A DNA stretch of 64,000 nt from Sphingomonadales bacterium (GCA_022844405.1 JALHLV010000006.1:1-64000); one strand, 5' to 3'; shown: positions 38,046-48,832, counted from the stretch's first letter. A program made the numbers and translations. The notes: a model not told the origin generated them from the sequence alone.

Positions 38046-38989
38046 TGCGCTGGAGCGCCCTCGCCGTGCTGCTGCTGGCGCTCGCGGGCGCCGCGCTCGC
38101 CGAGCCCTACCGCGACGAGATCAACACCGGTGGCCAGTGGCGGCCGGGCGACCCGCTCTATGAGGGCGGCGGCACCGAGCGGGACCATTTCGGCACCCAG
38201 GGCCGGAGTACCGAGGGCGAGACATGCGTCGGCAACGTCATCCCGGTCGACAGGATCGGCGGCGGCAAGAGCTGGAACCCGGGCTGCTACGCCATCAGGG
38301 GCGACAGGCGCCACGCCTGCTGCGGCTGCATCTCGTCGCCCGACGATCCCTACAGCGTGCAGGAGTTCGAGGCCGAGGGCCTGCCGGTGTGCGGCGCCCA
38401 GGACCAATCAGGCAGGAGACCGCCGGACGGCGGCAAGAATATCTACCGGGAATCGAACGACCCCCGCGATCGGGGCCGGCCGGGCCATCCGGACATCGAG
38501 CGTCTGGCGGAGGCCATCGACGACTGCCTGCGCAAGAGCGTCGAGCCCGGCTGGGGCCTCTACGATACGCCGAGCCTGGTCGAGTACTCGGAAGGCGTCG
38601 CGTATTACGAGGGTGGCAGCGTCCATTACAATCCGGCCACGCTGGGCCGCATGCCGCCGGAGCGGCAGGTCTATGCGCTGGCGCGGGCCTATGCCGGCCA
38701 TGCGATCTACCTGCGCGACCGCTACCTTCGACATGGCGAGCCCGGCAAGTACGAGGCGGCGCAGCCGTCATCTCTCGACACCGACCGCATCGTCGGTTTC
38801 GCGACCCGTTGCCTGATGAGCAAGGACATGCTCGAGATGCCCATCAACAAATCGCCGGATGACCCGCGCGTCACTTATGGCATGTCGGTCGGCGGCAATG
38901 CGCCGCGCCTCGACGCCTTCGACAAGGGTTTCCAAGGCTGGCCGCTGTCGCCGCTCTACCGGCCCAAGCTGGACCCGGCCCACCGTTAG
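38045..38989 (+). CDS. Secreted cysteine-containing protein of unknown function
   Basis: The 314-residue product has a clean signal peptide (LAVLLLALAGAALA) and many cysteines (ETCVGNV, GCYAIRGDRRHACCGCISS, VCGAQ, DDCLRKS, TRCLMS). The later part (YEGGSVHYNPATLGRMPPER) looks like a small peptidase-type or binding domain but has no clear motif. It starts at the ATG overlapping its neighbour's stop and likely forms a secreted pair with it. Confidence 0.65.
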   Translation: MRWSALAVLLLALAGAALAEPYRDEINTGGQWRPGDPLYEGGGTERDHFGTQGRSTEGETCVGNVIPVDRIGGGKSWNPGCYAIRGDRRHACCGCISSPDDPYSVQEFEAEGLPVCGAQDQSGRRPPDGGKNIYRESNDPRDRGRPGHPDIERLAEAIDDCLRKSVEPGWGLYDTPSLVEYSEGVAYYEGGSVHYNPATLGRMPPERQVYALARAYAGHAIYLRDRYLRHGEPGKYEAAQPSSLDTDRIVGFATRCLMSKDMLEMPINKSPDDPRVTYGMSVGGNAPRLDAFDKGFQGWPLSPLYRPKLDPAHR

Positions 38990-39771
38990 GCGGCCGTGTA
39001 GCCGCCATCCATGACCAGCTCGGACCCGTGCATGTTGCTGGACTCGTCGCTGGCGAGGAAGCGGATGCCGGCGGCGATCTCCTCGGGCTTGCCCATGCGG
39101 CCGATGGGATGGGCGGCCACCGAGGCGTCATAGGCCGCCTGCGCGGACGGCGCCATACCCAGCTCGTGGAATCGCTGGAAGATCGAGTCCAGCATGCCGG
39201 TGTCGATGCCGCCCGGATGGACCGAATTGACCCGGATCTTGTAGCGCAGCGCGCTGAATTCCAGGGCGAGCGCCTTGGTCATCAGCCGGACCGCGCCCTT
39301 GCTGGCGCAGTAGGCGACGTTGAACGGCGCGCCGATCAGGCCCGCGTTCGACGACAGGTTCACGATCGAGGCGCCGCCCCTGCGCCGTTCGCCGGCGCTG
39401 CGCAGCAGGGGCAGGCAACTCCTGACGCCGAGATAGACGCCGTCCACGTTGATCGCCATCACCTTGCGCCAGGATTCGAGCGTACTGCCCTCGATTGGCT
39501 CGACCACCGAGATGCCGGCGTTGTTGACGAGGATGTCGAGGTGACCGTGCGTGCGCTCGACGGCGGCGACCGCCGAAGCCCAGGCGTCCTCGTCGGTCAC
39601 GTCGAGGTCGAGCCACTCGGCGCCGTGCGGGCGCCGGCCCGCTGGCGTCGATGCCAGGTCGGTGGCGACAACCTGCGCACCTGCCTCCAGCAGCGCCGCG
39701 CAGGTGGCGCCGCCTATGCCGCCGCCCGCGCCGGTGACGAGCGCGACGGTGCCTTCAAGCGATGTGGTCAT
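38986..39771 (-). CDS. SDR-family oxidoreductase
   Basis: This 261-residue classical SDR has VTGAGGGIGGATCAA, LVNNAGISV, a serine in NLSSNAG and YCASKGAV. The C-terminal GSELVMDGGYTA is typical of the 3-oxoacyl/steroid type. Its stop overlaps the convergent secreted protein by four bases. Substrate unknown. Confidence 0.9.
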   Translation of the reverse strand: MTTSLEGTVALVTGAGGGIGGATCAALLEAGAQVVATDLASTPAGRRPHGAEWLDLDVTDEDAWASAVAAVERTHGHLDILVNNAGISVVEPIEGSTLESWRKVMAINVDGVYLGVRSCLPLLRSAGERRRGGASIVNLSSNAGLIGAPFNVAYCASKGAVRLMTKALALEFSALRYKIRVNSVHPGGIDTGMLDSIFQRFHELGMAPSAQAAYDASVAAHPIGRMGKPEEIAAGIRFLASDESSNMHGSELVMDGGYTAA

Positions 39772-39831
39772 GGTGCTCCCCCTTGATGCAGGCGGAACCT
39801 AGCATCCCGAACGGCAGGGAGCCACGGCCGC

Positions 39832-41028
<1,197 letters not shown>

Positions 41029-41125
41029 CCGGAAGCAGGTCTTTCAGCGGAGAATGTGGCCTGGTCCCGGGAACGCGCCCTCTCGCTGGCAGCAGGTCTC
41101 CTGGAGGATCGATGATCCGGCCCCT

Positions 41126-41153
41126 TATATAGGATCGAAACCCGATCTCTCAA
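41126..41153 (-). promoter_or_regulatory. Promoter of the desaturase gene
   Basis: On the minus strand TTGAGA (-35) and TATATA (-10) are 16 bases apart, about 100 bases before the desaturase ATG. The spacer holds the inverted repeat GATCG-GGTTT-CGATC, a possible regulator site for lipid control. Confidence 0.5.
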
Positions 41154-41157
41154 AACG

Positions 41158-43506
41158 TTATTGCGGTAGCCCCTGCTCACGACGGCTGCGGAGCCAGTGG
41201 ACACCCAGCCCGCCGCCCAGCAGCAGCAAACCGAGCAGGTCGCTATACAGACCCGACGCGAGCAGCATGAGGCCGCCGACCGCGCACAGAACCCGTTCCA
41301 CGGCGCTTGCCCGCGCCAGCGCGTAGCCCGTCAGCCCCACGGCAAGGCCCAGCAAGGCCACGCCTGACTTGACGAACGTCAGCAGGATGCCGCTCCAGTC
41401 CGCCCAGCCAGCCGGATCGAGGCCCTCGGGGGTCAGGGACAGTAATTGAAGCCCGGACGGCGTGAGGCAGAACATCACCGGAATGACGAAGGCAGGCAGC
41501 GTGTATTTCCACGTCTGCATCATGGTACGGAACGGCTGCCCGCCGGTGATCGCCGACGCGGCGAACGGCGCGAGCGCCGTCGGCGGCGACACCTCGCCCA
41601 GCACGGCGTAGTAGAACATGAACATGTGCGCGGCCGGCTCGGGAATGCCTACATGGGTCAGCGCGGGCACCAGCATCACGGCCGCGATGATATAGCTCGC
41701 GGTCACCGGCAGGGCCGCGCCGATCACCCACATGGCCACCGCCGCGAGCAGGATCACCAGCAGCCGGTCGCCGCCACCGGCGCTGACGATCATCGAGGAG
41801 ATCGTCAGCCCCAGTCCCGTCAGGTTGACCACCGAGACGATGAGGCCGGCGCAGGCGCAGGTGGCGATAATGCCGAGGGTCGACACCGCGCCGTCATGCA
41901 GGGCGCCGACCATGCCGAGGGCGCCGGGTTCTGGCTGCGCGTCCCGCCGCAGCGCCAGTAAGGCCTGCAGCGCCGACACCATGATCGCCGTCATCATCAT
42001 CCAGAACAGGGAGACCGACACACGACCGTCGAACAGCTCGCCCAGGCCATGGCCGGCGGCCGTTCCGGTGACGCCATATAGGTGCACCGCGAGCCCCGCC
42101 GCCACACCGATGGCCAGGGCGGATGGCGTCACCAGCCGGTCCTCCCGACGCAGCATGGACAGGAGAAGCGCCAGGATGATCGACCAGAAGACGGCCATGA
42201 AGGCCGAGAATCCCATGGTCAACAGCAGGGCGATCGTCAGCAGCGACAGAAAGTGATAGCCGTGGCCTTTCGTCAGGCTCCACAGCGACAGGTCCGACAT
42301 GCGCACCGGCGCCACGCCTAGCCGCCTTGCATCGGCTTCCGTGGTCAGCCAGCACGAGAAATAGTACAGCACCGCGGGGATCGCCGCGTAGCTGATCACC
42401 TGCAGGTAGGGCACCTGCAGGTATTCGGCGATGATGAACGCCACGGCGCCCAAGGTCGGTGGCGCGACAAGCGCGCCGATGCCTGCCGCCGACAGCATGC
42501 CGCCGGCGACGTTCGGCGGGTAGCCGCTGCGCTTCAGCATGGGCCAGGACAACGAGGCAAGGGTCACCGTGGTCGCCACGCCCGAACCCGAGACGGTTCC
42601 CAGCAGGAATCCCGACGCCACGACGGCCCGTCCCGGCGCGGCCGGCGACGGCTTCCTGCCGAACAGCGCGAACGCCCAGTCGATGAAGAACTTTCCCGCG
42701 CCGCCGCGCGCCAGCACGCTGCCGAACAGGGAAAACACGATGATGAAGGTGGCGGCGACGTCCATGGGGGTCGAAAACACCCCCTCGAACGTCAGGTAGT
42801 TCTGCGCGATCATCCGCGTCGCCGAGAAGCCCCGGTGGTCGAAGGGGATCGGCACATAGGGACCGAGATAGCAATACGCCAGGAACACCAGCGTGATGGC
42901 GGGCAGGATCCAGCCGATGGCGCGCCGCGTCGCCTCGAGGATAAGGACGATCAGCACCAGTCCGAGCGCGATCTCTTCCGGCGTTGGCCGCGTGGCGCGG
43001 TTCTTGTAGAGGTCGATCTGGGTGGCGAGATACAGCGCGCTCCATATCGCGAGACCAGCCAGGACCCAGTCGGCGATCCGCAGCCGTGCCACGAAGGGTA
43101 CGGAGACCGCCAGCGGATACAGCAGGAACGGCAGCGCCAGCGTTGCCAGGATCATGCAGGATTTGGGATCGCCGGCCAGCATGCCGGTCTCGGACAGCGT
43201 GACCGCGATCATGCCCAGAGCGACGAGCGCCGTCAGCCACTCTTCCAGCGTCGCGCGGCGCACGACAGACGGCGGCGCAAGCGGTCGGCGCAGGAACACC
43301 AGCACCAAAGCCGCGGCCAGGAAACTGGCCCGGTACCAGGTCGTGTTGATGGCGAACTGGGTCCAGTACAGGGCATAGCACGCCAACAGGAAGGCGCCGA
43401 CGCCGGTTGCCCACTTCAGCCAGCCCTGGACGTGTTCCGGTTCGCCGTCCTCCGACAAGGCGGCGACGGCGAGCGGCGCTTCGGTGGACTTCTCCAGAGT
43501 ACTCAT
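41158..43506 (-). CDS. TRAP transporter fused small/large permease
   Basis: The 782-residue membrane protein fuses the small 4-helix (DctQ-like) and large (DctM-like) parts of a TRAP transporter, the form paired with TAXI binding proteins. DctM-type segments include GAGKFFIDWAFALFG, GSGVATTVTLAS, GGMLSAAGIGALVAPPTLGA and FYYAVLGEVSPPTALAPFAA. It overlaps the TAXI gene by four bases. Substrate probably a carboxylate or similar, undetermined. Confidence 0.93.
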   Translation of the reverse strand: MSTLEKSTEAPLAVAALSEDGEPEHVQGWLKWATGVGAFLLACYALYWTQFAINTTWYRASFLAAALVLVFLRRPLAPPSVVRRATLEEWLTALVALGMIAVTLSETGMLAGDPKSCMILATLALPFLLYPLAVSVPFVARLRIADWVLAGLAIWSALYLATQIDLYKNRATRPTPEEIALGLVLIVLILEATRRAIGWILPAITLVFLAYCYLGPYVPIPFDHRGFSATRMIAQNYLTFEGVFSTPMDVAATFIIVFSLFGSVLARGGAGKFFIDWAFALFGRKPSPAAPGRAVVASGFLLGTVSGSGVATTVTLASLSWPMLKRSGYPPNVAGGMLSAAGIGALVAPPTLGAVAFIIAEYLQVPYLQVISYAAIPAVLYYFSCWLTTEADARRLGVAPVRMSDLSLWSLTKGHGYHFLSLLTIALLLTMGFSAFMAVFWSIILALLLSMLRREDRLVTPSALAIGVAAGLAVHLYGVTGTAAGHGLGELFDGRVSVSLFWMMMTAIMVSALQALLALRRDAQPEPGALGMVGALHDGAVSTLGIIATCACAGLIVSVVNLTGLGLTISSMIVSAGGGDRLLVILLAAVAMWVIGAALPVTASYIIAAVMLVPALTHVGIPEPAAHMFMFYYAVLGEVSPPTALAPFAASAITGGQPFRTMMQTWKYTLPAFVIPVMFCLTPSGLQLLSLTPEGLDPAGWADWSGILLTFVKSGVALLGLAVGLTGYALARASAVERVLCAVGGLMLLASGLYSDLLGLLLLGGGLGVHWLRSRREQGLPQ

Positions 43507-44540
43507 GCCAGCACGCCGCGGGACCGGTAGAAGCGCTCGGCCGCCGGGTGGAACGGCACAGCCGTGCGCCGCGCGGCACCCGCGAGGGTCAGCTTGCGCG
43601 CTTCCGGGTGGATCTTGTGCAGCTGGTCCAGATGGCCGAAGAAGGTTTCCAGCAATCGGGTCACGAACTCTCCGTCGATCGCCGACGGCACCAGCAGCAG
43701 GTTCGCGACGCCCAGGCCCGGCACCGCCTTGTCCTGGGTGCGATAGGTTCCCGCCGGAAGCTCGAACGGCGAATAGATGCCCGGCCAGGCCGCCTCCAGC
43801 GCCGGCAGCTCGCCGCCCGTCGGGATGAAGCGCAGCGCCGGCTGTCCCGAGATGGAGAGATCGTTGATCGCCGAGGTCGGAATACCGCCGACCCAGAACA
43901 GGCCGGCGATCTTGCCGTCCTTGAGCGCCGAGACCGATTCCGCGACGCTCAGATTGTCGCGCGTCACGTCCTTGAGCGGATCGAGGCCGGCCGCCTGCAG
44001 CACGCGGTCGGCGAAGGCCTCGGTGGACGACCCGGCCGAGCCGATCGAGACACGCATCCCCTTGAGGTCCGCAGTACGGTGGATCGGCCTGGAGGCATCG
44101 ACCACAAGGTGCAGGAAGCTGTCGTAAAGCACCGCGAGCGTGCTGACCTTCTGGCGGCCGACGCTATCATATGGCGCCCTGCCCTTGATCGCCTCGAAGG
44201 CCGAATCCACCGTCGAAAAGCCCAGCTCGGCCTGGCCGGCGTCGAGCAGCATGATGTTGTCGACCGACCCTCCGGTGACCTGGGCGGTCGCCTGGATGTT
44301 GTCGCCATGCTCGGTCAGCAGCTTGGCCAGTCCGCCGCCATAGGGATAGAAGACGCCTCCCGTGCCGCCTGTAACGATGGCCATTCTCAGGCGGCGGGCA
44401 TGGGCGGCTGTCGGCAGCACGAGGCACGATGCGGCCAGCGCCGCGCCCAGCCCCAGGATGCGCCTGCGGGAGACGCGCGGGCTATGTCGGCTTGTCGTGA
44501 GACGCAAGGAAGGTTCCGTCTGGTTGGCGACCGGGCTCAT
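43503..44540 (-). CDS. TAXI-family TRAP solute-binding protein
   Basis: The 345-residue periplasmic receptor begins with a twin-arginine-type signal (SRRRILGLGAALAASCLVLP, ending TAAHA). The core starts RMAIVTGGTGGVFYPYGGGLA, the TAXI hallmark, followed by TGGSVDNIMLLDAGQAELGF. ATG 44540 is chosen over an earlier in-frame start. It heads the two-gene transporter operon, back-to-back with prfC. Confidence 0.92.
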   Translation of the reverse strand: MSPVANQTEPSLRLTTSRHSPRVSRRRILGLGAALAASCLVLPTAAHARRLRMAIVTGGTGGVFYPYGGGLAKLLTEHGDNIQATAQVTGGSVDNIMLLDAGQAELGFSTVDSAFEAIKGRAPYDSVGRQKVSTLAVLYDSFLHLVVDASRPIHRTADLKGMRVSIGSAGSSTEAFADRVLQAAGLDPLKDVTRDNLSVAESVSALKDGKIAGLFWVGGIPTSAINDLSISGQPALRFIPTGGELPALEAAWPGIYSPFELPAGTYRTQDKAVPGLGVANLLLVPSAIDGEFVTRLLETFFGHLDQLHKIHPEARKLTLAGAARRTAVPFHPAAERFYRSRGVLA

Positions 44541-44640
44541 CAAAGCACAGCCGAACCGCCGAGTCAGGTCAACATTAGCGTGGCGTTGCAGTGCCCGCGG
44601 CCCTATATGTGCGCCCGACCCAAACGGCATTGCGAGACCG

Positions 44641-46260
44641 ATGACGGATTCCAGCATGGCCGCCGCGGTGCGGGAGCGCAACGGCTCCGCCCCCTATGCC
44701 TCGCGGCGGACCTTCGCGATCATTTCCCACCCGGACGCGGGCAAGACCACGCTGACCGAAAAGCTGCTGCTGTTCGGTGGTGCGATCCGGCTTGCCGGCA
44801 ATGTGCGCGCCCGCGGCGAGCGGCGGCGCACCCAGTCGGACTGGATGGAGATCGAGCGCGCCCGCGGCATCTCGATCACCAGCTCGGTGATGACCTTCGA
44901 GCGCGGCGGCATCACCTTCAACCTGCTCGACACGCCAGGCCACCAGGACTTCTCCGAGGACACCTACCGCACCCTGACCGCGGTGGATTCGGCGATCATG
45001 GTGATCGACGCCGCCAAGGGCATTGAGGCCCAGACCAGGAAGCTGTTCGAGGTGTGCCGACTCAGGGACATCCCGATCATCACCTTCATCAACAAGGTGG
45101 ACCGCGAGGCGCGCGACCCGTTCGAGCTGCTCGACGAGATCGAGAGCACGCTGGCGCTCAATGTCTGCCCCATGACCCTGCCGATCGGCTCCGGCTCGGC
45201 GTTCCATGGGCTCTACGACCTGCGGGCCGGCAAGCACCTGACCTCGTCGATGGGCCGCGACGGCAAGTACGACCTGGCGGTCGACGCGCCCTCGCCCACC
45301 GGACCGGAACTGGCGGCGCGCGTGCCGGCCGACGTGCTGGAGCCGTTCCGCGAGATGGCCGAATTGGCGCAGGTCGCCTATTCGGACTTCGACGTCGAGG
45401 CCTACCGCGAAGGCCATCTGACGCCGGTCTATTTCGGCAGCGCGCTGAAGGATTACGGCGTCGACCGGCTGCTCGACGCGCTGGAGGCGTTCGCGCCGCC
45501 GCCGCAACCGCAACCCGCCGAGCCGGCGCCCGTCGATCCGTCGGAAAGCCGGGTGACGGGCTTCGTCTTCAAGGTCCAGGCCAACATGGACCCGAACCAC
45601 CGCGACCGCATCGCCTTCGTGCGGCTGGTGTCGGGCCGGTTCCGGCGCGGGATGAAGCTGCGGCAGGTGCGCAGCGGCAAGCCGCTCGCCATCGCCAACC
45701 CGATCTTCTTCTTCGCCCAGGAACGCGAGCTGGCCGAGGAAGCCTTTCCCGGCGACATCATCGGCGTCCCCAACCACGGTACGCTGCGCGTGGGCGATGC
45801 GTTGGTCGAGGGCGACGACGTCAAGTTCACCGGCATCCCCAGCTTCGCGCCCGAAATCCTGCGCCGGGTGCGGTTGGAAGACCCCAGCCGTTCCAAGCAG
45901 CTGCGCAGCGCTCTCGAGGATCTGTCGGAGGAAGGCGTGGTGCAGGCGTTCCGGCCGCTGCTGGGCTCGAGCTGGATCGTCGGCGTGGTCGGCCAGCTCC
46001 AGCTCGACGTCATGGCCTCGCGCGTCGCCGCCGAATACAAGGTCGCCATCGGCTTCGAGCCGGCGCCCTTCGAAACCGCCCGCTGGGTCGACAGCGACGA
46101 TGCCGTTGAGCTCAAGAAATTCCTCGACGAGCGCCGCTCGGTGCTGGCCGAGGACCGGGACGGCGCGCCCGTCCTGCTCGCCCGCAACATGTGGGAGTTG
46201 AACCGGACCATGGAGGAATGGCCCAAGATCCACTTCTACAAGACCCGCGAGCGCGCCTAG
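44641..46260 (+). CDS. prfC: Peptide chain release factor 3
   Basis: RF3 is a GTPase that recycles class I release factors. The 539-residue protein has FAIISHPDAGKTTLTEKLLL, the switch DTPGHQDFSEDTYRTLTAV, NKVDR, and C-terminal domains with FKVQANMDPNHRDRIAFVR. ATG 44641 is the natural start; an upstream in-frame extension overlaps the divergent promoter region. Confidence 0.97.
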   Translation: MTDSSMAAAVRERNGSAPYASRRTFAIISHPDAGKTTLTEKLLLFGGAIRLAGNVRARGERRRTQSDWMEIERARGISITSSVMTFERGGITFNLLDTPGHQDFSEDTYRTLTAVDSAIMVIDAAKGIEAQTRKLFEVCRLRDIPIITFINKVDREARDPFELLDEIESTLALNVCPMTLPIGSGSAFHGLYDLRAGKHLTSSMGRDGKYDLAVDAPSPTGPELAARVPADVLEPFREMAELAQVAYSDFDVEAYREGHLTPVYFGSALKDYGVDRLLDALEAFAPPPQPQPAEPAPVDPSESRVTGFVFKVQANMDPNHRDRIAFVRLVSGRFRRGMKLRQVRSGKPLAIANPIFFFAQERELAEEAFPGDIIGVPNHGTLRVGDALVEGDDVKFTGIPSFAPEILRRVRLEDPSRSKQLRSALEDLSEEGVVQAFRPLLGSSWIVGVVGQLQLDVMASRVAAEYKVAIGFEPAPFETARWVDSDDAVELKKFLDERRSVLAEDRDGAPVLLARNMWELNRTMEEWPKIHFYKTRERA

Positions 46261-46886
46261 AACACTCTGCACAGCACCAGGTAGTAGAACGCCGTCGCCA
46301 CCATGAAGCTGATCGCCAGGATCGTCGACTGGATGCCGACGATGCGGCCGAAGCTGGCCATGGGATGGCGGGTGTAGCCATAGGCGTGCAGGGTGCGCGC
46401 CAGCACCAGCAGGCCGCCGCCGAAATGCACCATGATCGCCGGTGCGCCCGACAGTTCCACCATCACCAGCAGCGCCAGCCCGGTCGGCGCATATTCGGTG
46501 AAGTTGGCGTGCACGCGGGTGACGCGCTGGGATTTCTCGTCCTCGCCCTGCGAGCCCGGCGCGGTCATGATCCGCACCCGGTGATGCATCACGTTGTAGG
46601 TCAGGATCACCAGCAGCAGGCCCAGCGCCATGCCGTAATAGAGGCTGACCGGCGCCGCGCGCCCCGCGATGGCATCGGGCATGCCGCCGCCCAGCGCGCC
46701 GGCGACGACCAGCGCCACGCCGCCGATCAGGCAGGCATAGGCCGCCAGCATGAAATTTTTCAGGATCTTCGCGCCCGGCGCGTATTCCCACGCGCCCTTG
46801 GCGTAGCCATGGACGATGCCCAGACCCACCATGACCAGCGCGAGGCCAAGGATCAGCGCGAACGCGCCCCACGGAATAATGGTCAT
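46257..46886 (-). CDS. MAPEG-family membrane protein
   Basis: The 209-residue product has four or five membrane segments and the MAPEG pattern RVHANFTEYAPTGLALLVMV, then HFGGGLLVLARTLHAYGY. Bacterial MAPEG proteins are glutathione-transferase-like; activity here is unproven. The first ~75 residues form extra hydrophobic segments before the core. It ends overlapping the prfC stop. Confidence 0.87.
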   Translation of the reverse strand: MTIIPWGAFALILGLALVMVGLGIVHGYAKGAWEYAPGAKILKNFMLAAYACLIGGVALVVAGALGGGMPDAIAGRAAPVSLYYGMALGLLLVILTYNVMHHRVRIMTAPGSQGEDEKSQRVTRVHANFTEYAPTGLALLVMVELSGAPAIMVHFGGGLLVLARTLHAYGYTRHPMASFGRIVGIQSTILAISFMVATAFYYLVLCRVF

Positions 46887-46925
46887 TGCTCTCTCCCCTT
46901 TGCCCGATCAAACCAGCAAGAGGGA

Positions 46926-46950
46926 CCGGCCGCAATGATCTTGCGGCCGG
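46926..46950. terminator. Perfect 10-base stem-loop after the Hcp-fold gene
   Basis: CCGGCCGCAA and TTGCGGCCGG pair exactly around TGATC. It lies 22 bases past the Hcp-like stop and before the MAPEG start. There is no T-run, so it may work as a non-classical terminator. Confidence 0.5.
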
Positions 46951-46971
46951 CGGCGGTTACCCGCGAGGTGT

Positions 46972-47472
46972 TTACTGGGCGCCCTTCCTGGGCGGCGGCG
47001 ATGACATGATGGACAGGTCGCTGTAGGAGACCTTGCCGTAGCTCATCTCCTGGACGTGCGGGTCGCCATGCACGTCGCAAGCGGTCACGGTGACATCCTC
47101 CAGGGTGTATTTGCCGGTCCTGGCGGTGAGCACTGCATTCGCGAAGTGCTTGCCCGTGGCGCATTTGGCGGTGGCGCCCGAGGTGGTCACGACGACCTTA
47201 CCCGGACCGGCGGGCGGCGGCGCTGGCGGGCCTGCGGACGCCTTGCCCGCGCTCATGCCGCTGGAGCCGACGCTGGTCGGGTTGCTGGCGCCCCACGAGA
47301 ACGACTGGACCTCGATCTGGCCGCCGCTGCCGCCGCCACCCCCGCCGCCGAACTTCGTCTTGGACTCGCCCTTCACGCCGTCCAGTTCCAGCAGGTAGTC
47401 GGATGCCGCGTAGGTCGCCGACGACATCAGCATGACGGCAAGCGACGCCGTCGCCAAAGTGCGCATGATCAT
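46972..47472 (-). CDS. Exported Hcp-fold protein
   Basis: The 166-residue product has a signal peptide (TLATASLAVMLMSSATYA) followed by the Hcp tube-protein pattern: DYLLELDGVKGES and QIEVQSFSWGASN. A glycine-rich loop and a Pro/Ala-rich segment interrupt the core. Hcp proteins normally travel by type VI secretion without a signal peptide; no T6SS gene is here. ATG 47472 has the best spacing from GGGAG; 47478 is possible. Confidence 0.8.
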   Translation of the reverse strand: MIMRTLATASLAVMLMSSATYAASDYLLELDGVKGESKTKFGGGGGGGSGGQIEVQSFSWGASNPTSVGSSGMSAGKASAGPPAPPPAGPGKVVVTTSGATAKCATGKHFANAVLTARTGKYTLEDVTVTACDVHGDPHVQEMSYGKVSYSDLSIMSSPPPRKGAQ

Positions 47473-47591
47473 CTGCATCTCTCCCAAGTCGCCATCAGTG
47501 GCGATGACTGAAATATTGCGCCGCCGGAACCTTTCGCAAGCGGTGTGGCGGGAATCTTGCGCTTCCGGTCACTTGACTTGCGGCCGGGCGC

Positions 47592-48380
47592 TTACGGCAA
47601 AGTGTGCATGCCGCCTTCCAGCATGAAGGTGCTGCCGGTCATGTAGTCCGAGCCCGGACCAGCGAGGAATATGGCGATCGGGCCGGCGTCCACGTCCGGA
47701 TCGCCCAGCCGGCGCATCGGGATGCGCTGCTTCAGCGCCTCGACGAATTCGGGCCGGGCGGTCTTCCAGGCGTCGAACGCGCGGGTCTCCAACGCCGGGT
47801 TGATGGTATTGACGGTGATGCCGTACTGGCCCCACTCGTTGGCGGCGGTGCGGGTCAGCGCCCGGATCGCTTCCTTGGTGGAGTTGTAGCAGGTGTTGCC
47901 CGGGAACCCCATCTGGCCCGAGCTCGACGCGAAGTTGATGATCTTGCCGTAGTGCTGGGCCTTCATCTGCGGGAACACCGCCTTCATGAACCACAGCGAG
48001 GCGGTCGCGCCGGTGCGGAAGGTGTATTCCCACTCGTCCTCGTTGGTGTCCTCCATGGCGACGAAGACCGTCGACGGCTGCGGGTCGGCCTCGGTGCCGA
48101 AGCCCTGGGCGTTGTTGACCAGGATATGGACGGTGCCGAACGCCTTTACCGTCTTGTCGACGGCGGCGAACACCTGGTCGCGCTTGCCCACGTCGCAGGC
48201 CACGCCGATGGCCTCGCCGCCCGCGTCGTTGATCTCCTTGGCGACGGCCTCGACCGTCGACGGCGTCCGCGATACCACCGCGACCTTGGCGCCTTCTCTG
48301 GCGTAGGCGATGGCGATGGCGCGGCCGATACCCCTGCCCGCGCCGGTGACGATGGCGACCTTGTCCTGCAGCTGCTTCAT
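47592..48380 (-). CDS. SDR-family oxidoreductase
   Basis: The 262-residue SDR shows VTGAGRGIGRAIAI, LVNNAQGFG, NFASSSGQMG and YNSTKEAI as nucleotide, NNAG, Ser and Y-x-x-x-K motifs, ending TGSTFMLEGGMHTLP. ATG 48380 (MKQLQDKVAIV) is chosen over an upstream in-frame start. A palindrome about 100 bases upstream may control it. Substrate unknown. Confidence 0.9.
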   Translation of the reverse strand: MKQLQDKVAIVTGAGRGIGRAIAIAYAREGAKVAVVSRTPSTVEAVAKEINDAGGEAIGVACDVGKRDQVFAAVDKTVKAFGTVHILVNNAQGFGTEADPQPSTVFVAMEDTNEDEWEYTFRTGATASLWFMKAVFPQMKAQHYGKIINFASSSGQMGFPGNTCYNSTKEAIRALTRTAANEWGQYGITVNTINPALETRAFDAWKTARPEFVEALKQRIPMRRLGDPDVDAGPIAIFLAGPGSDYMTGSTFMLEGGMHTLP

Positions 48381-48482
48381 GGCTCGGTTCTCCACATACG
48401 GCGGCGCGGCCCCGCGACCGCGCGCTCCCCAAAAGACCGGCAAACCCTAAGCGAGCGCGGGCGTGGACACAACAGTTTATTT

Positions 48483-48496
48483 TAAACGCTTGTTTA
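48483..48496. promoter_or_regulatory. Short palindrome upstream of the SDR gene
   Basis: TAAAC-GCTT-GTTTA lies in an AT-rich patch about 100 bases before the SDR start on the minus strand. The arms are five bases. TetR-like operators often look like this, but no regulator gene is adjacent. Confidence 0.35.
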
Positions 48497-48565
48497 TTAA
48501 AAACCCGGAGCCGTCACGGGGATTGACCGTCACTCCCGCCAACCGTATGGTCCGCGCGGTTTCGG

Positions 48566-48641
48566 GAGCCCGTAGCTCAGCTGGTAGAGCATCTGACTTT
48601 TAATCAGAGGGTCTCGGGTTCGAACCCCGACGGGCTCACCA
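48566..48641 (+). tRNA. tRNA-Lys (TTT anticodon)
   Basis: A full cloverleaf folds from acceptor GAGCCCG with CGGGCTC, anticodon stem-loop CTGA-CTTTTAA-TCAG (anticodon TTT), T arm TCGGG-TTCGAAC-CCCGA and encoded CCA. It is an isolated tRNA gene. Confidence 0.96.
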
Positions 48642-48832
48642 AGAAAACTGCCATCCCTCGCAAGTCGCCAGCACCGCCGAAGCGCGTATTTTCCGGTTGT
48701 CGCCGGTTGTTCGGCGTTCAGGGAACATCCGGCGCGCGCCCTGCGTTCAGGCTGTGACCGGTATCGGTGCTGCCGCTCCGCCGATCCGGGAACAATCCCG
48801 TTCACCGGCGCATCGTTCAAACAGGAGAAGAC

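Noticed and set aside
44575-46935. Long minus-strand open frame opposite prfC
   Set aside because: prfC on the plus strand is unmistakable; the antisense product is His/Asp/Arg-rich noise.
46972-47472. Part of a type VI secretion locus
   Set aside because: No other T6SS gene is near, and the protein has an export signal unlike true Hcp.
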